From positions 1,612,001-1,676,000 of the forward strand of contig OY756148.1 of assembly GCA_963576785.1 (NCBI GenBank): a DNA stretch of 64,000 bases. Reading direction: 5' to 3'. A program made the position numbers and the translations under genes. The DNA is from Chlorophyllum brunneum (Eukaryota > Basidiomycota > Agaricomycetes > Agaricales > Agaricaceae). The notes below the pieces were generated by a model. That model was not told the DNA's origin. It saw only the letters and a program-made list of their open reading frames with translations, and did not search any database. Positions 35,601 through 47,405 of the stretch are shown here, piece after piece; position 1 is the first letter of the stretch; each line of letters starts with the position of its first letter.

Positions 35601-36484
35601 CTCCATACCTTGGACAATAATCACACTCTCTTGAAGTTGACAAAGGAGTACTATTCTTCCCCTCATTGACTTCACATCCAAAACTTCATGGAGACTCAGA
35701 AGAAGAAGACTCTTGGAGCTGTTATGGACATTACCCATACCCCTGAGACTGTTAGTGTAGAGTATTTCAACTCCGTTAGCAAAACTGCTTGGCCTGGACA
35801 TAGGTTACTTGACAATTTCTCTGATCAAATTTATTTCACAGGATTCAACTGGGATAACCCTGAACTCTCAAAGTAGACCTGGAACAATGTAGCTTCAAAG
35901 GCAACAAATAACAATAGGTAGATCATCTTAGGCACTGATGGCTCAGTCTACCCCAACCCTAACCCCCTCACTGGCCAACATGTAGTGGTGGCAACTATCA
36001 GATACCTTGACAGAGGAAGCTCAGTCATGAAAAGGCTAGGTGGTACCACATCCACCAATGCCAAACTTGTAGCACAGCACCTTGGTATCATTAAGGTGCT
36101 CAACTCACCCAACTACTTCTTAGTAGAACATATTCATATCTTCACTGATTCCATCCATGCCTTGCAGCTCTTGCTAAACTGTTTGCCTCACTCTTGCCAA
36201 CAACAGTCCATACTCACATCCAAGGCTCTCTGTGCATGGTTCCTCATATCTGATCATTACCACCTAATTTTCTACCACACCCCCTCCAAATGCAAATTTG
36301 GCATACAATGTGAGATGTATAACTGGCTCTAAACAGTTGCCTGGCCCAACTAATGTCAAGATCAACAAGTACCCCACTCTATCAACTATCTCCATCAAAA
36401 ATCAGTGGAATGAGCCCTCAACACATGTTCTCCTTTGCAAACTACAGCAGTAGCTCCTTCCTCCACCTCAAGGTGCAAACAAAT

Positions 36485-36789
36485 TGTTACAACCTTAGTC
36501 TGAGACTCAGGTTGCAAGTCTTTGGATAAAGACAAGGAAATAGAGAGAAGAGTAAGGGATGATACGATTGGTAAAGTGTAAGGAATACATCAAGTATTAC
36601 TACACTTTATATACTAGTGGTAAGAACTAAGAATAAAGGAACAGGGTAAAGGAGTCATAGAGGTGAATAAGATGAGTCAGAAGAGGTACAACCATAAGGG
36701 ATGAAACAAGGAGGTAAAACGGATACATAAAAATGATGAATGTGACAGGCACATGATAGGAATGTACTGTCTATCTATAGTTCATAACA
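36485..36789 (-). repeat. gypsy C 3' LTR
   Basis: 305 bp, TGTTACAACC to TTCATAACA. It differs from the other LTR only in GGGATGATACG versus GGGATAATACG. Confidence 0.95.
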
Positions 36790-36832
36790 ATACCTCCCTT
36801 TTTACTTTCATGACCCCATGAAATATTGTAGT

Positions 36833-37711
36833 CTACTTGTCATCTTGTTCTTTGTGTAAGGCATTGACAAGTTGGCGTTTGGTAGGACCAATCATCAGGG
36901 TTCCTGATTTGCATCGACATCCAATCCAGAAGGGAGCATGGTCTTGGCCTCCTCTGAAGAGGACTATGGTGCATCCTTTGAACATAGCTGTATCATTCGT
37001 TTCAGCTACAACGAGATTGTGTATTATTTCTTCCCAGTAATTTTCTTCGAACTGTCCTCCATCTTTGGGTGTGAGATAAGATGGGGGTGGGTTGAATATT
37101 GTTGGTTTGGGTGGTGGGTCCATATCAGGCAGTTGTATAAGGAGGTGGTCTACTTCATCTTGCATATCCGGTTCCATTAGATGGTCTGGGACTGATTTGT
37201 CGATTTCCTCCATTCCTTCATCTAACCAGTCCTGTTCATCATCTTTGTGGTAGGGCGGCTTGTCGGGTAAGGTAGTGGGGATGTATGAGTCGAGATCCAT
37301 TAGTCTCCATGCAAGTCTATAGGTGGGATTGTTGCTCAAGTTGGTAAGGTGATTGAGTCTTTCACCTGTCATGATTAAGGCACTTTGGATGCATTTCTTT
37401 GCATTAGAGTGCACTAATACATTGAGATCAGTGGCTGCTTTGTCTAATAACTCCTTCATGAGTTCATGTTTCCCAGTTGACATGGCAGCGGGAAGGACTC
37501 TGGTAGTAGTGATGAGTAGAATGCAGCTCAGGGCTTTGGCTTGGATTTGGAGGTTGTTGATGGTATGGGCGATGTATGTGAGTCCTTTGGTTGTGGTAGT
37601 ATAGTGTTTGATTTGATCTTCGGTAGACTGGGCATCAAGGAGGTTGTTAAGTTCTTGTTCAAATTCTGTGTTGTTGGCTGGGAAAGGGGTGGGCTTATGT
37701 TCAGCGTGCAT
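36833..37711 (-). CDS. ORF3 of gypsy C (unknown protein)
   Basis: A 292-codon open frame from the ATG at 37711 lies between pol and the 3' LTR. It is the longest intact frame of the element. It has a helical N-terminal half (TEFEQELNNLLDAQSTEDQIKH region, then STGKHELMKELLDKAATDL), an acidic Pro-rich middle (PDMDPPPKPTIFNPPP) and a C-terminal block (GCTIVLFRGGQDHAPFWIGC). A Cys/His-rich frame (37812 onward, PCVTRNHYTRCTSC) overlaps its 5' end in another phase. That frame's ATG overlaps the pol stop as ATGA. Unit B keeps the same arrangement, so the product is probably a real element protein. I do not recognise its family. Confidence 0.6.
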   Translation of the reverse strand: MHAEHKPTPFPANNTEFEQELNNLLDAQSTEDQIKHYTTTTKGLTYIAHTINNLQIQAKALSCILLITTTRVLPAAMSTGKHELMKELLDKAATDLNVLVHSNAKKCIQSALIMTGERLNHLTNLSNNPTYRLAWRLMDLDSYIPTTLPDKPPYHKDDEQDWLDEGMEEIDKSVPDHLMEPDMQDEVDHLLIQLPDMDPPPKPTIFNPPPSYLTPKDGGQFEENYWEEIIHNLVVAETNDTAMFKGCTIVLFRGGQDHAPFWIGCRCKSGTLMIGPTKRQLVNALHKEQDDK

Positions 37712-37808
37712 AGTGTGTTGTGAAGGTAATCAGCAAAGTTTAAGGTACAGTGGATATAGCATGAGGTGCATCGAGTGTAGTGATTTCTTGTAACACAAGG
37801 TTTGTTGT

Positions 37809-40800
37809 TCATAATTGTTGCTTTTTACCCCCCCTTTTTATAGGTTTCGTCCTCGAAATCTTGTCTAAAAATTCTTGAACTGCCTCCTTAGCATTTCCCA
37901 ACTCTGACTCATTCTCCCATGTGTCTTCTTCGGAGGTATACCCTTTCTAGTGTACTAGGAATTGATTTTGTCGTCCTCTTGTATGGTGTTCTCGGATCTC
38001 TTCTACCTCATATTGTTCTTCATCATTGATGATCTCAGGCATTGGTGGTAGTGGGGTGTGCTGGCTGTCAAACTCGGGTTTTCAATAGGAGGAGAGGAGT
38101 CTGCTGTTAAACACATCATATATCACCCATGTTTCAGGTAATTCCAATTGGTAGCTTGTTTCGCCTATTTTTGTTTTTATCCTGAATGGTCCATATCATT
38201 TGTGATCCAGCTTTTTGGTTGGTCTTGTTATCCTGATATTACTTACTTCAAGCCAAACTTGTTCTCCTGGTGTGTACTTGTATTCTGGCTTAGTGCTATT
38301 GCGTTTCTCCATTTGTTCCTGACTGCATTGTAACATCTTTATTGCTTCTTGTTGTATGCTTTGTAATTCCTGTATTCATTCCGTGATTGCAGGTGCTTTG
38401 GTGATACTCATTATGTCTCCTTTCCAAGGGTGTTGTCCATAAACTATTTTGAATGGTGAATATCCAGTAGCTGTGTAGATTTTGTCGTTGTACTGGAATT
38501 CTGCTGTAGCTAGCCATTTTTTCCAATTGTCTTGAGCGTGGTTTAATACATTTCTGAGGTATGTTTCAACCTCCTGGTTAATGCACTCTGTTTGACCATT
38601 GGTTTGTGGATGGTATGCCATAGATAAGTTTCACTGGGTTCCTGTTGCTCGGTATAGTTCTACCATGAATTTGGATGCAAATTGCAGGCCTCAATCGCTG
38701 ATAATTCTTCGGGGTATTCCATGTGTTCTCCATATGTCATCTTGATAGATATCTCCTAGCTCCTCAGATGTTAAAGTGGTGTTGACTGCACACAATCTGA
38801 TCATTTTGCTGAAATGATCGACCATAACAAGTATTGCATTATATCCTTCTGATTCTGGTAGTGGTCCTATCATGTCAATTGATATCTCTTCCCAAGGTTC
38901 CGCTGGTGTTGGTAGCGGATGGAGATGTGTTGTTGGTCTTGTTTGGAGTATTTTATTTCATTGGCATGCTTCACATCCCCTGATGTATTGTTTGACATCA
39001 TTGTGCATCTAGGGCCACCAATAACTCCGTTTAAGGAGTTCAATCATTCGATATTGTCCTGGATGTCCTACATCGGTTTCATTGTGGTGTTGTCATAGTA
39101 TTTCTTGTCGTATTTGGTTGTTGGGTAGGACATATATTCTTCCTTCGAACATCGGTACTCCATCTGTTTTCCATATCTTCTTTGGTCGCTTCTCTTTTTC
39201 TTTTAGCCATTGTGTTTCCCTTCTTGTCTCCTTTTGTAGTTGGTGTTTCAGATCTTCTTCTCCTGAGATTTCCCAGATTTGTTGGATTGTGGTGATTGTA
39301 CTGTCATCAAATAAGTGGTTGGGTAGTAAGATGATGTTGGTGTTGTCTCAAGTAGTATCCATTTTTGTTAGTCTTGATAAGACATTGGCTTTTGTGTTGG
39401 TTTTCCTGGGGATATGCTTCAGCATGTAATGGTATTCTTGTAGCTCCATCTGCCACCTCACTTGTTGTCCTGTGAGTTACTGTGGTTTTCGGAAGTATTC
39501 TAGATTTTTGTGATCAGTCCATATTTTGAAAGGTTCATCTGTGTCGAGTAGATATTGTCTCCAGGTCTTGATTGCTTCTCGAATAGCAAGTAACTCTTTA
39601 TCATAGATTTGATAGTTTTGTTCTGTGGGTGTCATTGTTCTTGAATGGAATACTATTGAGTACCAGTGTTATTTTTGTTTTTGCAATAATACTGCTCCTA
39701 CTCCATATCCCAATGTATCCACTTCTACCCTATATTGACCCTTGTCCTGTGGCATTGCTAGTACTGGTATGTTTGTGATCTTTTCTTTGATCCTTTCGAA
39801 GGCTTGTTGCTGTTGTTTCTTCCATACCCATTGTGTGTCTTTTTTCTTCAACTCGTGTAATGGGGCTGCTATGTTGCTGAAGTTGTGAATGAATTGTTGG
39901 TAGAAGTTTGCGAATCCTAGGAATTTTTCGACATCTTTTAGGGATTTGGGTATTGGCCATTCTTTCACCACTTTCACTTTCTCCTCCTCCATTTTAACAC
40001 TGCCTTGTCCCACCACAAATCCTAGTATAGGTATTTCTTTTCCATCAAATATGTATTTCGATCTTTTGAAATATAGTTGGTGTTTTGCCGCAATGTCGAG
40101 AAATTGTTTTGTTTTGTCTTCAAGTTCCTGTTGTGTGGTCCCGGATATGACAAAATCATCCATGTAGTTGACGACTGCTCCTTCATGTAGCATTTCCCGA
40201 AAGACAGTGTTCATTATCCTTTAGAATGTTGCTGGCGAGTTACTCATTCCAAAAAACATGACCATTGGTTTGAATAATCTGTTGTTCATTACAAATGCTG
40301 CTTTCCATTCATCTCATTCTCTTATCCTAATGTTATTGTATTCCCAGATGATGTCGAGTTTGTTAAAGACTTTTGCATTCTTGAGTTTGTTGATAACTTT
40401 GCTTATGAGCAGAAGTGGTGTTTTGTCTTTAATCATATATTTGTTTAGCTTCTTGTAGTCTTGTACTAGTCATTTGGTTCCATCTTTTTTGGGTATGAAG
40501 AAGCATGGTGTGGCGTAGGGGGATTGTGATGGTTGAATTTGTTCTGAGGCGATGTTTTCGTCGAGGAATTTTTGTAGTTCTTGTTTCTCTGTTAATGTCA
40601 TTGGATAGACCTTAGACTGTAATACCAGTGGTGTGTCTTCTGTCAGGTTTATTTTGTAGTCCCATATCATATGTTCTGGTAGTTTGTTGAAGTTCTTTTT
40701 GTTGAACAGGTGCGTATATTGCTGTAGGTATGTCGGTAGGTCTTCTGGGTTTGTTTGATCGGTTTTCTTTTCCTCTATGTGTTCTTTTACCATGCGTATT

Positions 40801-41234
40801 CTTTCGCTGAACCGTATATCATTGTGGCATGTGGTGCAATCCTTCAGGCATCTATTGAAGCATATTATGTTGTTTGTCCAATCGATTTCTGGGTTGTACT
40901 TGACTAGCCAGTCATGTCCAAGATATAAGTCCGCACTTTCCAGTTGTGTTACCATTGCTTCGATTTCTTCTGTGTGTTTGCCATTGCTTAGTACCAGTTG
41001 TGCCATATCTGTTATTTCTCTCTTCTTGTTTTTGGTTCCATTGGTATTGATTACTTGTATTGGGGTTTTAAGGGGTTTGGTTGTAATTTGTTCTTCTTCT
41101 ACTATCCTTTGTGCTATGCACATATGTGTACATCCAAAATCCACCATTGTGGTGACTTGTTTAGGTCCTTTCTTCATTCTGATTGTTGAGTCGAGGAGAA
41201 GTTTGCGTGTTGAGTTTCGTTTTTGTGGAATCAC
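37809..41234 (-). pseudogene. gypsy C pol: protease, RT, RNase H, integrase, chromodomain
   Basis: From right to left the order is a protease-like MVDFGCTHMCIA, the RT start SPYATPCFFIPKKDGTK, the YMDD box in VVNYMDDFVISG near 40150, and RNase H with YDKELLAI and [10 protein letters not shown]. Integrase follows with the HH-CC zinc, MIGPLPESEGYNAILV and MAYHPQTNGQTECINQEV. A C-terminal chromodomain comes last (QYEVEEIREHHTRGRQNQF, then a KGYTSEEDTWE block). I count about fourteen stops, many at positions where relatives have Trp, Arg or Gln, as C-to-T type changes would cause. The chromodomain marks it as a chromovirus. Confidence 0.9.
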
Positions 41235-41285
41235 ATATCATCTATTGTGAAATAAAACTAGGTTTCTGAGCTCGCAAGTTTGTGC

Positions 41286-42416
41286 CTACTTGGAGCCTTT
41301 GACAAAATCCTCTTTTGTCTCTTCTTCTATCTCTTTGGTAACCTTCCTGATGTACACTTTCTTTGGTGCTTTACAATTTTTCGAGATGTGGCCTTGTTTG
41401 CCACAGTTATAACATGTTATCTTGGTGTATGCTATCTTCGTCTTCTTGCAGCAGTATTTGGCAATATGCCCATAGAGGTTACAGTTAAAACACCTCGGTT
41501 TGCCATTCTGATCGGTGTCTGCCCTTTGTTTACCAATTTCCATTGGTTGTCCTCTGCTTCCATAGGTGACTCCTGTGCTTGTTCTGACATTCCCTTGTGT
41601 GATGTCTGTTGTTTTGTATCCCTGTCCTACTGCAAGGATAGTATTTCTCCATTTGTTGTATGTATCTGGGATTGAGGCTGCCAGGTAGCCTACAATAGTT
41701 CAGATAATATCTACTCTAGTGTGTCGTTTGAGGAGGAATATGGCATGTGCATTGTCTGTTCCTGCTTGGGTTTTCAATACTTCGAACTCTATTAAGAAGT
41801 CCGTAGTGTTCCTCTTTCCCTGTTTGAACAACTCAATTTCCCCTTCTGCTATTGCTTTTCTATTCCCCAAAGAGAAGGTGGCTACTATCTCTTTTGCGAA
41901 GTCATTGAATGCTGGCATTTTCTTATCTTGAATCATTTGTAATTTGGCATTGGCATAAGGACCTGCGAGTCCTCCTTTCATTCGCACTAATATTCCAATT
42001 ATCTTTTGTTCATTATTGTCGATTTTGTTGAAGAGTGTCCATAAGGACATCACTCTCTACCAATTGTCAAACTTGGTTCTATCTCTATTGAAATATCCTG
42101 GTTCTGGGGCTAGGTTCTTTGAGAAGTTGATTTCATTGGCCATCTCTGATTCTGTCTCTAGTTCGCTATGTTCGTTTTCATGGGTCTTGGCGACTTCTAT
42201 GTCAAATGTAGTCTTGGCAACTTCTGTATTGAATAGGGTCTCGAAAAGAGCTGTGTCTTCTTCTATACTGTGGTCAGATTTCTGCCGTTTAAGGCCTTCA
42301 GGGATTTCTGGTTCTGTTTGTCGTTCAGATCCAGTGGTTACTGGTAATCCCTGGATATCTGTTGGTCTCAGAGCTCTTAGTCTTCTTGGTGTTCTTGATG
42401 AGCTACTGCTGCTCAT
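41286..42416 (-). pseudogene. gypsy C gag
   Basis: The ATG at 42416 starts MSSSSSSRTPRRLRALRP. An acidic stretch leads to the capsid-like part (LAPEPGYFNRDRTKFDNW, one stop, then LAGPYANAKLQMIQDKK). Two CCHC zinc knuckles close it: CFNCNLYGHIAKYC and CYNCGKQGHISKNC. Two stops break the frame. Gag and pol are separated by a short gap, so they were probably expressed through frameshift or readthrough. Confidence 0.85.
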
Positions 42417-42509
42417 ATACTGTTGTCCTGGTTGGAGGCTATTATTCCAAGCCTAGCTACGAATAGTGGTACCTCTCTTGCAAGGTGAGTCGAATGACAC
42501 TTTACCAAA

Positions 42510-42814
42510 TGTTACAACCTTAGTCTGAGACTCAGGTTGCAAGTCTTTGGATAAAGACAAGGAAATAGAGAGAAGAGTAAGGGATAATACGATTGGTAAA
42601 GTGTAAGGAATACATCAAGTATTACTACACTTTATATACTAGTGGTAAGAACTAAGAATAAAGGAACAGGGTAAAGGAGTCATAGAGGTGAATAAGATGA
42701 GTCAGAAGAGGTACAACCATAAGGGATGAAACAAGGAGGTAAAACGGATACATAAAAATGATGAATGTGACAGGCACATGATAGGAATGTACTGTCTATC
42801 TATAGTTCATAACA
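42510..42814 (-). repeat. gypsy C 5' LTR
   Basis: 305 bp, the partner of 36485-36789. CAAAT follows as the target duplication and LINE 2 ORF2 resumes. Confidence 0.95.
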
Positions 42815-43630
42815 CAAATGGAGCCTCTACTTTACCATCCCACCTCAACTCTGGCCCATGGATCTGAGAGTGTGGCTACTCACCACAATTGTTTGCGCGA
42901 ACATGCCAAGCCATTTTATGTCATGCCCTTATTAGGGAATACCACCTGAGATTCTTCCCTCAAGAAGATCTCTTCTGCCATCACTGTGGAAACCAGCTTG
43001 TCCAGACCTGCTCCTATATCCTCTATCATTGCCAACACTTTGATCATCACTTCACCATCACCACCATTAAGGAGTTAGCCAACTTCTTACAATGCAACCC
43101 TTCTGCCTTTACTTTCCCACTGGAACCTGAGGCACCTGAATGTCTATAATGGGCACAATTAATACTATTACATTGTCCAGTTCACCAGAAATTTGGGTCC
43201 ACTCCTGGGTAAGTCCTTTTTTGTTATCATTTTCCTTGTGCTTTTGGCTATGGACCCTCAACTCCATTTTTCTTTTCTCCTCCCTTCCTACTCGTCTACT
43301 ATTTTATATAGTTTTCATTCTCTTTCTATCATTCCCATGGTGTTTGGGCAGTAACTCTCCACATGCTAGTACAGTTTGTTATTTTCCCTTTGAGTTTGTG
43401 ATTCGATAGTTTCTTTTTATCAGTTCTTATCCATCTCTGGTTTCTCTCTCTCTCTTGGTCCTCATAAACAATGTATGTATCAATGATTACTCTAGGTTAT
43501 GATTTAGATGACATCGAGTCTTGCAGGATTAGTCTACTCTCTCTCTTCTCTGAACATTTAGTACTTGTACTCTTTTGTATGTATGTACATGCAGACTGTG
43601 TTTGAGCACTGCTATATAAATTGTTGACAT

Positions 43631-43652
43631 AAAAAATAAAAAATAAAAAAAA
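43631..43652 (+). repeat. LINE 2 A-rich 3' tail
   Basis: Three A runs separated by single T's end LINE 2. The following bases (CAAGGGTATAGC) belong to element D. Confidence 0.85.
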
Positions 43653-43657
43653 CAAGG

Positions 43658-45731
43658 GTATAGCTTGGAATTTTGATGACGACTGTTGTGAAGCTTTTGA
43701 GATACTCAAGAAGGCTTTCATTACTGCCCCTATCCTTACCCACTGGATCCCAGACTCTCAGATTATAGTCAAGACTGATGCCTCTGACTATGCTCTTGTG
43801 GCTATCCTCTCTGTTGTCACTACTGATAGTAATATTCACCCTATTGCATTCTACTTCCATACCTTCAATTCTGCCGAGTCTAACTACAATACCCACAACA
43901 AGGAATTATTGGCTATATTTGAGTCTTTTTGTATCTGGTGACACTACCTTGAGGGTTCTGCTCTTCCTGTTAATGTAGTCACTAATCACAAGAACTTGGA
44001 GTATTTCTGTACTACTAAGGTACTTACTTGCTAGCAGGCTTGCTGGTCAGAATATCTTTCTCAGTTCAACCTTGTTATATGCTTCCATCCTGGCTACCTT
44101 GGGATGAAGCCTGACTTGCTGACTAGATAATGGGATATCTATCCTAAAGGAGGGGATAATGGCTATACCACAGTCAACCCACATAACTTCTGACCTGTGT
44201 TCACTCAAGAGCAACTTGCCTCATCTGTCTATGCCACATCCTTATACTTCCTCCTCCGAGTAGCCATAGTCTTAAACTATAAGCTACTCAATACCAACAT
44301 TTGAGCAGCACTACACTCCAACCCCCTGGCTACTGAGTACCTTGCCAATCCTCAAGGCCACTGGTCACTTGATACAGCTGGTTTCCTATGACTCAATAAC
44401 TGTATTTATGTTCTTGACTCTGGTGACCTTTGTTTATGAGTCCTTCAGTATAAATATGATCATATGCTGTCCAGATACTTTGGTCAGAACAAGACTCTAG
44501 ACTTGGTCCAATGCGACTACACCTGGCTAAAAGTCTACAGTTTCGTAAAGGAGTTCTGCAAAAGTTACATTACCTGTATGCATAGCAAGTTTCAATATTA
44601 CCATTTCTATGGACTATTGAAACAGCTTCCCATTTCTAACTACCCTTGGTATTTGATTTCTATGAGAAACTCCCCAAATCTACTGGCTATGACTCTATTC
44701 TAGTCATCAACCACCTCACAAAACAATTAATCTTTGTCCTCTGTCATAACACTATCATGTCTGCTGATCTCACTCAACTCTTCATCCTACATGTCTTTTC
44801 AAAGCATAGTATACCCTCACATGTTACCTCTGACTGTAGCTCTGAGTTTGTCTCTCACTTCTTCTATTTGCTCAGTAAGGTCCTGGATATAAAGCTTCAC
44901 TTCACGTCCAGCTACTACCCATAAGGCAATGGACAGATGGAGCAAACAAACCAGACCCTTGAGCAATACCTTTAAGTATATTGCAATTATCAGTAGGACA
45001 ACTGGGTGGAACTCTTACCCCTTGCTGAGTTCGCCTACAATAACTCACCTAGTACTATAACTGGCATATCACCCTTTTTTGCCAACAAGGGTTATCACTC
45101 TTCGATTACTGTATACCCCAAACAGGACCTTGCATCCACTTGCATATGCAAATTTGCTGTCAACCTCAATGAACTTCACTATATCCTCTAGTCCAAGATT
45201 GCACTGGCTCAACAACAATACCAAGCCTCTGCAGACTCTTGCTGCTTACCTGCCCCTGACTTCAAAGTTGGTGACAAGGTATTTGTCAAAGCTCAGTTTT
45301 TCCGTACTACTAGACCTTCAAAGAAACTGTCTGAGAAGTATCTAGGACCATACAAAATCATTGCTCAAGTAGGCTCACATTCTTTCACTCTTTAACTCTC
45401 TAATTCTATGCAGGCTGTTCACTCTGTATTCCATGTCTCTATGCTCAAACCTTCTACCAACAACATTATTCCTAACTGTATACCTCTGCCTCTGCCTCCA
45501 GTCATTATCGAAGGAGAACCAGAATACGAGATCAAATGTATTGTAGACTCTAAGATTGACAAGTATCATAGAGTCTGCCCACTACTCTACAAAGTTATCT
45601 AGGGGGATTACAAAGGAACTGATGAAGAGTTCAGCTAGCTTACCACTAACAAACTGGGCAATGCTCAAGAGTTGATATCTCATTACCACTCCTCTTATCC
45701 AGATAAGCCTGGTCCACTTTCTACTCTCTGA
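43658..45731 (+). pseudogene. gypsy D pol: RT end, RNase H, integrase, chromodomain
   Basis: The sequence opens with GIAWNFDDDCCEAFEILKKA. The RNase H domain reads VKTDASDYALVAIL, NYNTHNKELLAIFES and VVTNHKNLEYF. Integrase blocks (QCDYTWLKVYSFVKEFC, then fragments of the core with HVTSDCSSEFVSHF) are broken by stops. The C-terminal SVFHVSMLKPST leads to a chromodomain (EYEIKCIVDSKIDKYHR, then ELISHYHSSYPDKPGP). More than ten stops and shifts are present. Confidence 0.8.
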
Positions 45732-46189
45732 CTGTCATATTATCACTCTTCTACTTTGCTGTTTCTAAATCTCTATTCACATTCAAGAATTCCTATACAT
45801 AGTTGATATCATAGCCAAAGAAGAAAATGGTCCACAAGAAGTCATCCGAAAACCTCTAATCATCCTCCTTAACCAACTTCATCTCTCTAAAATCTTCTTC
45901 ATCCATCACATATTCCTTTTCCTCCTTATTTTCCACTACTCCAGCCAATCTCCTCCTCTCTCATGCATTGCATTGCCTCCTCAGCTGGATATGATCAGGT
46001 TACAGTGGTAAGACTAGCAGCAGTAACTGGGACTCAGCCACTCCACTCTGCAACAGCTGCAACTTCAGCAACTTGTTATGCTGTTGTTGCAACACTATTA
46101 GCTGCCACACTACTCATTCTGCTCTTCTACCACTCTGGCCAGTTGGTTGACACAATCTGATGGAGTATACAGCATGTCAGTGAACAGTG

Positions 46190-47269
46190 CTATATGCTTT
46201 CTATTCCAAGAACTGGTCTATGGCACCTACCCAATTCTCTAGTAAGCTTCCCTCTGACTCCGTCCTCTACATTTGTACTTACAATTCCCTCAAGAGCTGC
46301 AGATATCACCAGCTCAGATTCATTGATTTCCCGGCCTACCTGGTAAGGGTTTAGAATGTGATGATGGGTGGGAATTGTTGGAATTGAAGTCAAGGCAGAT
46401 GTAGTCAAGGTCTTTAACTTCTTCTTAGTCAACTCATTGAGATCCTGCTGCAATAACTCACACCCGCAGTGTTGTTTACTTACAGAACAATTCTTACAAT
46501 TGTTCTGCTTTAGATCTAGCCAAAAATTGGGTCAAGTCTATTGATCTGAACTGGCATTACTCACTGGTATTCTCCTCACATACCAACCCCTTCAACTCAC
46601 ATCTTTTGCATATCCATGCCCTACCAAACCTTTCTTGCAGGTGCATCTGAGTACCTTTCAAACACTTGATAATCATCACCTCCTCTTTAGTTACTACCTG
46701 CAGACAATTGCTGGGTCCAGGTTCTGTCCTTTGAGTTGGCAGACAGGTTGTTGAGGGAGTAGGCAATCTGATTGGTACCTGTTCGACTAGTAATAGCATC
46801 TGTACAACTCGTCTCTTTCCCTTATCAACAGACACCAATAGTGGATGGTCACTAGAGTTGTCCAAGTCTGCCTGAATGATCTTTTGGACAGATCTTCTGC
46901 CTCACTCTTGCTACTACTCTCCTCCTCTCCCTCCACTCCATCCTCACTTGAGGTAGCAGTATCCTTTCAGATGCTTTTCTCCCCTCCAGACTCCTCAGAT
47001 TCACTTGCTTCCTCACCCTCACTATCTGACCTTCCATGTGACTCTTCATCCACACTCTCCAACTCTGACTCAGTATACTTGATCTTGTTCATGGACTCCT
47101 CCAAGATCATGGATAGCACTGCTATCACCTCCTCTGGCTCCTGTATCCTCACCACCTTTCCTAGATGCCTATCTTGTTTGGGCATCATTTGTTCTGCCAA
47201 GCTTGCAGAGGCTGTCTGAGCATGTTTCCTGCTGGGACCAGAGAGTTTAGAGCTAGAGGATTGGGGCAT
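46190..47269 (-). pseudogene. antisense accessory frame inside gypsy D
   Basis: On the minus strand, opposite to D's pol, three adjoining frames (47269-46967, 46865-46557 and 46453-46190) read like one decayed protein. Its N-terminal part is basic/Ser-rich (MPQSSSSKLSGPSRKHAQ). An acidic Ser/Glu-rich stretch with ELESVDEESHG and an ERFGRAWICKRCELKGLVCEE block, with three cysteines spaced as in a zinc cluster, follow. A Pro/His-containing end closes it. It lies wholly between the chromodomain and the polypurine tract. It could be a host-derived gene or an antisense element gene. I do not recognise the family. Confidence 0.45.
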
Positions 47270-47392
47270 AGTAGAGAGTTAGGATTGGATGACAGTTGGG
47301 GTCTCATCCGAGTTTTTGCAGGGCTTATAGGCATAGACAGAGATCTAAGATTTGCAGTCTGCACAGTCTGTTGGCCTCATAGGTTTGGCCTT

Positions 47393-47405
47393 AAGGAGGG
47401 GATAC
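47393..47405 (+). other. polypurine tract of gypsy D
   Basis: AAGGAGGGGATAC directly precedes the LTR start TGTTACAACC, in the plus-strand primer position. It fixes D's orientation and identifies 47406-48018 as its 3' LTR. Confidence 0.6.

Larger units (their letters stand above)
36485..42814 (-). mobile_element. gypsy C: recent chromovirus insertion in LINE 2
   Basis: The 6330-bp element has 305-bp LTRs (36485-36789 and 42510-42814) that differ at a single base, and a perfect CAAAT duplication (36480-36484 and 42815-42819). A purine tract (AAAAAGGGAGG) precedes the 3' LTR. Gag, protease-RT-RNaseH-integrase-chromodomain and an extra ORF3 follow on the minus strand. Despite the near-identical LTRs, gag and pol hold more than ten stops. 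Confidence 0.95.
32792..43149 (+). pseudogene. LINE 2 ORF2, split by gypsy C
   Basis: The ATG at 32792 starts the endonuclease (LKVCSHNVGKLYK, then LLIQEPPWHY), which LINE 1 lacks. RT follows with VIIPKPNKPNYSTPKAFRPI and YVDDGTLITQS near 35000. RNase H has ILGTDGSVYPNPNP and FTDSIHALQ. Gypsy C enters at 36484, in the linker before the last box. The C-terminal CHHCGNQLVQTCSYILYHC box resumes at 42980-43040 and the frame ends at 43149. Stops occur throughout, mostly explained by transitions at CpG sites still present in LINE 1. Confidence 0.82.
30403..43652 (+). mobile_element. LINE 2 (near full length, interrupted by gypsy C)
   Basis: This is about 6.9 kb of LINE without the gypsy insert. 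It holds ORF1 (30487-32698), ORF2 (32792-36484 resuming 42815-43149), a 3' UTR and an A-rich tail (43631-43652). It matches LINE 1 from about 33150 on. CpGs conserved in LINE 1 are mostly TG or CA here. No target duplication was found: the left flank is unit B pol and the right flank is element D, so the left junction is rearranged. Confidence 0.85.

Noticed and set aside
39669..42053. Possible stop-codon reassignment to explain the many stops in gypsy C
   Set aside because: TAA, TAG and TGA all occur, at positions of different original residues, and host genes end normally. Mutation is the simpler reading.
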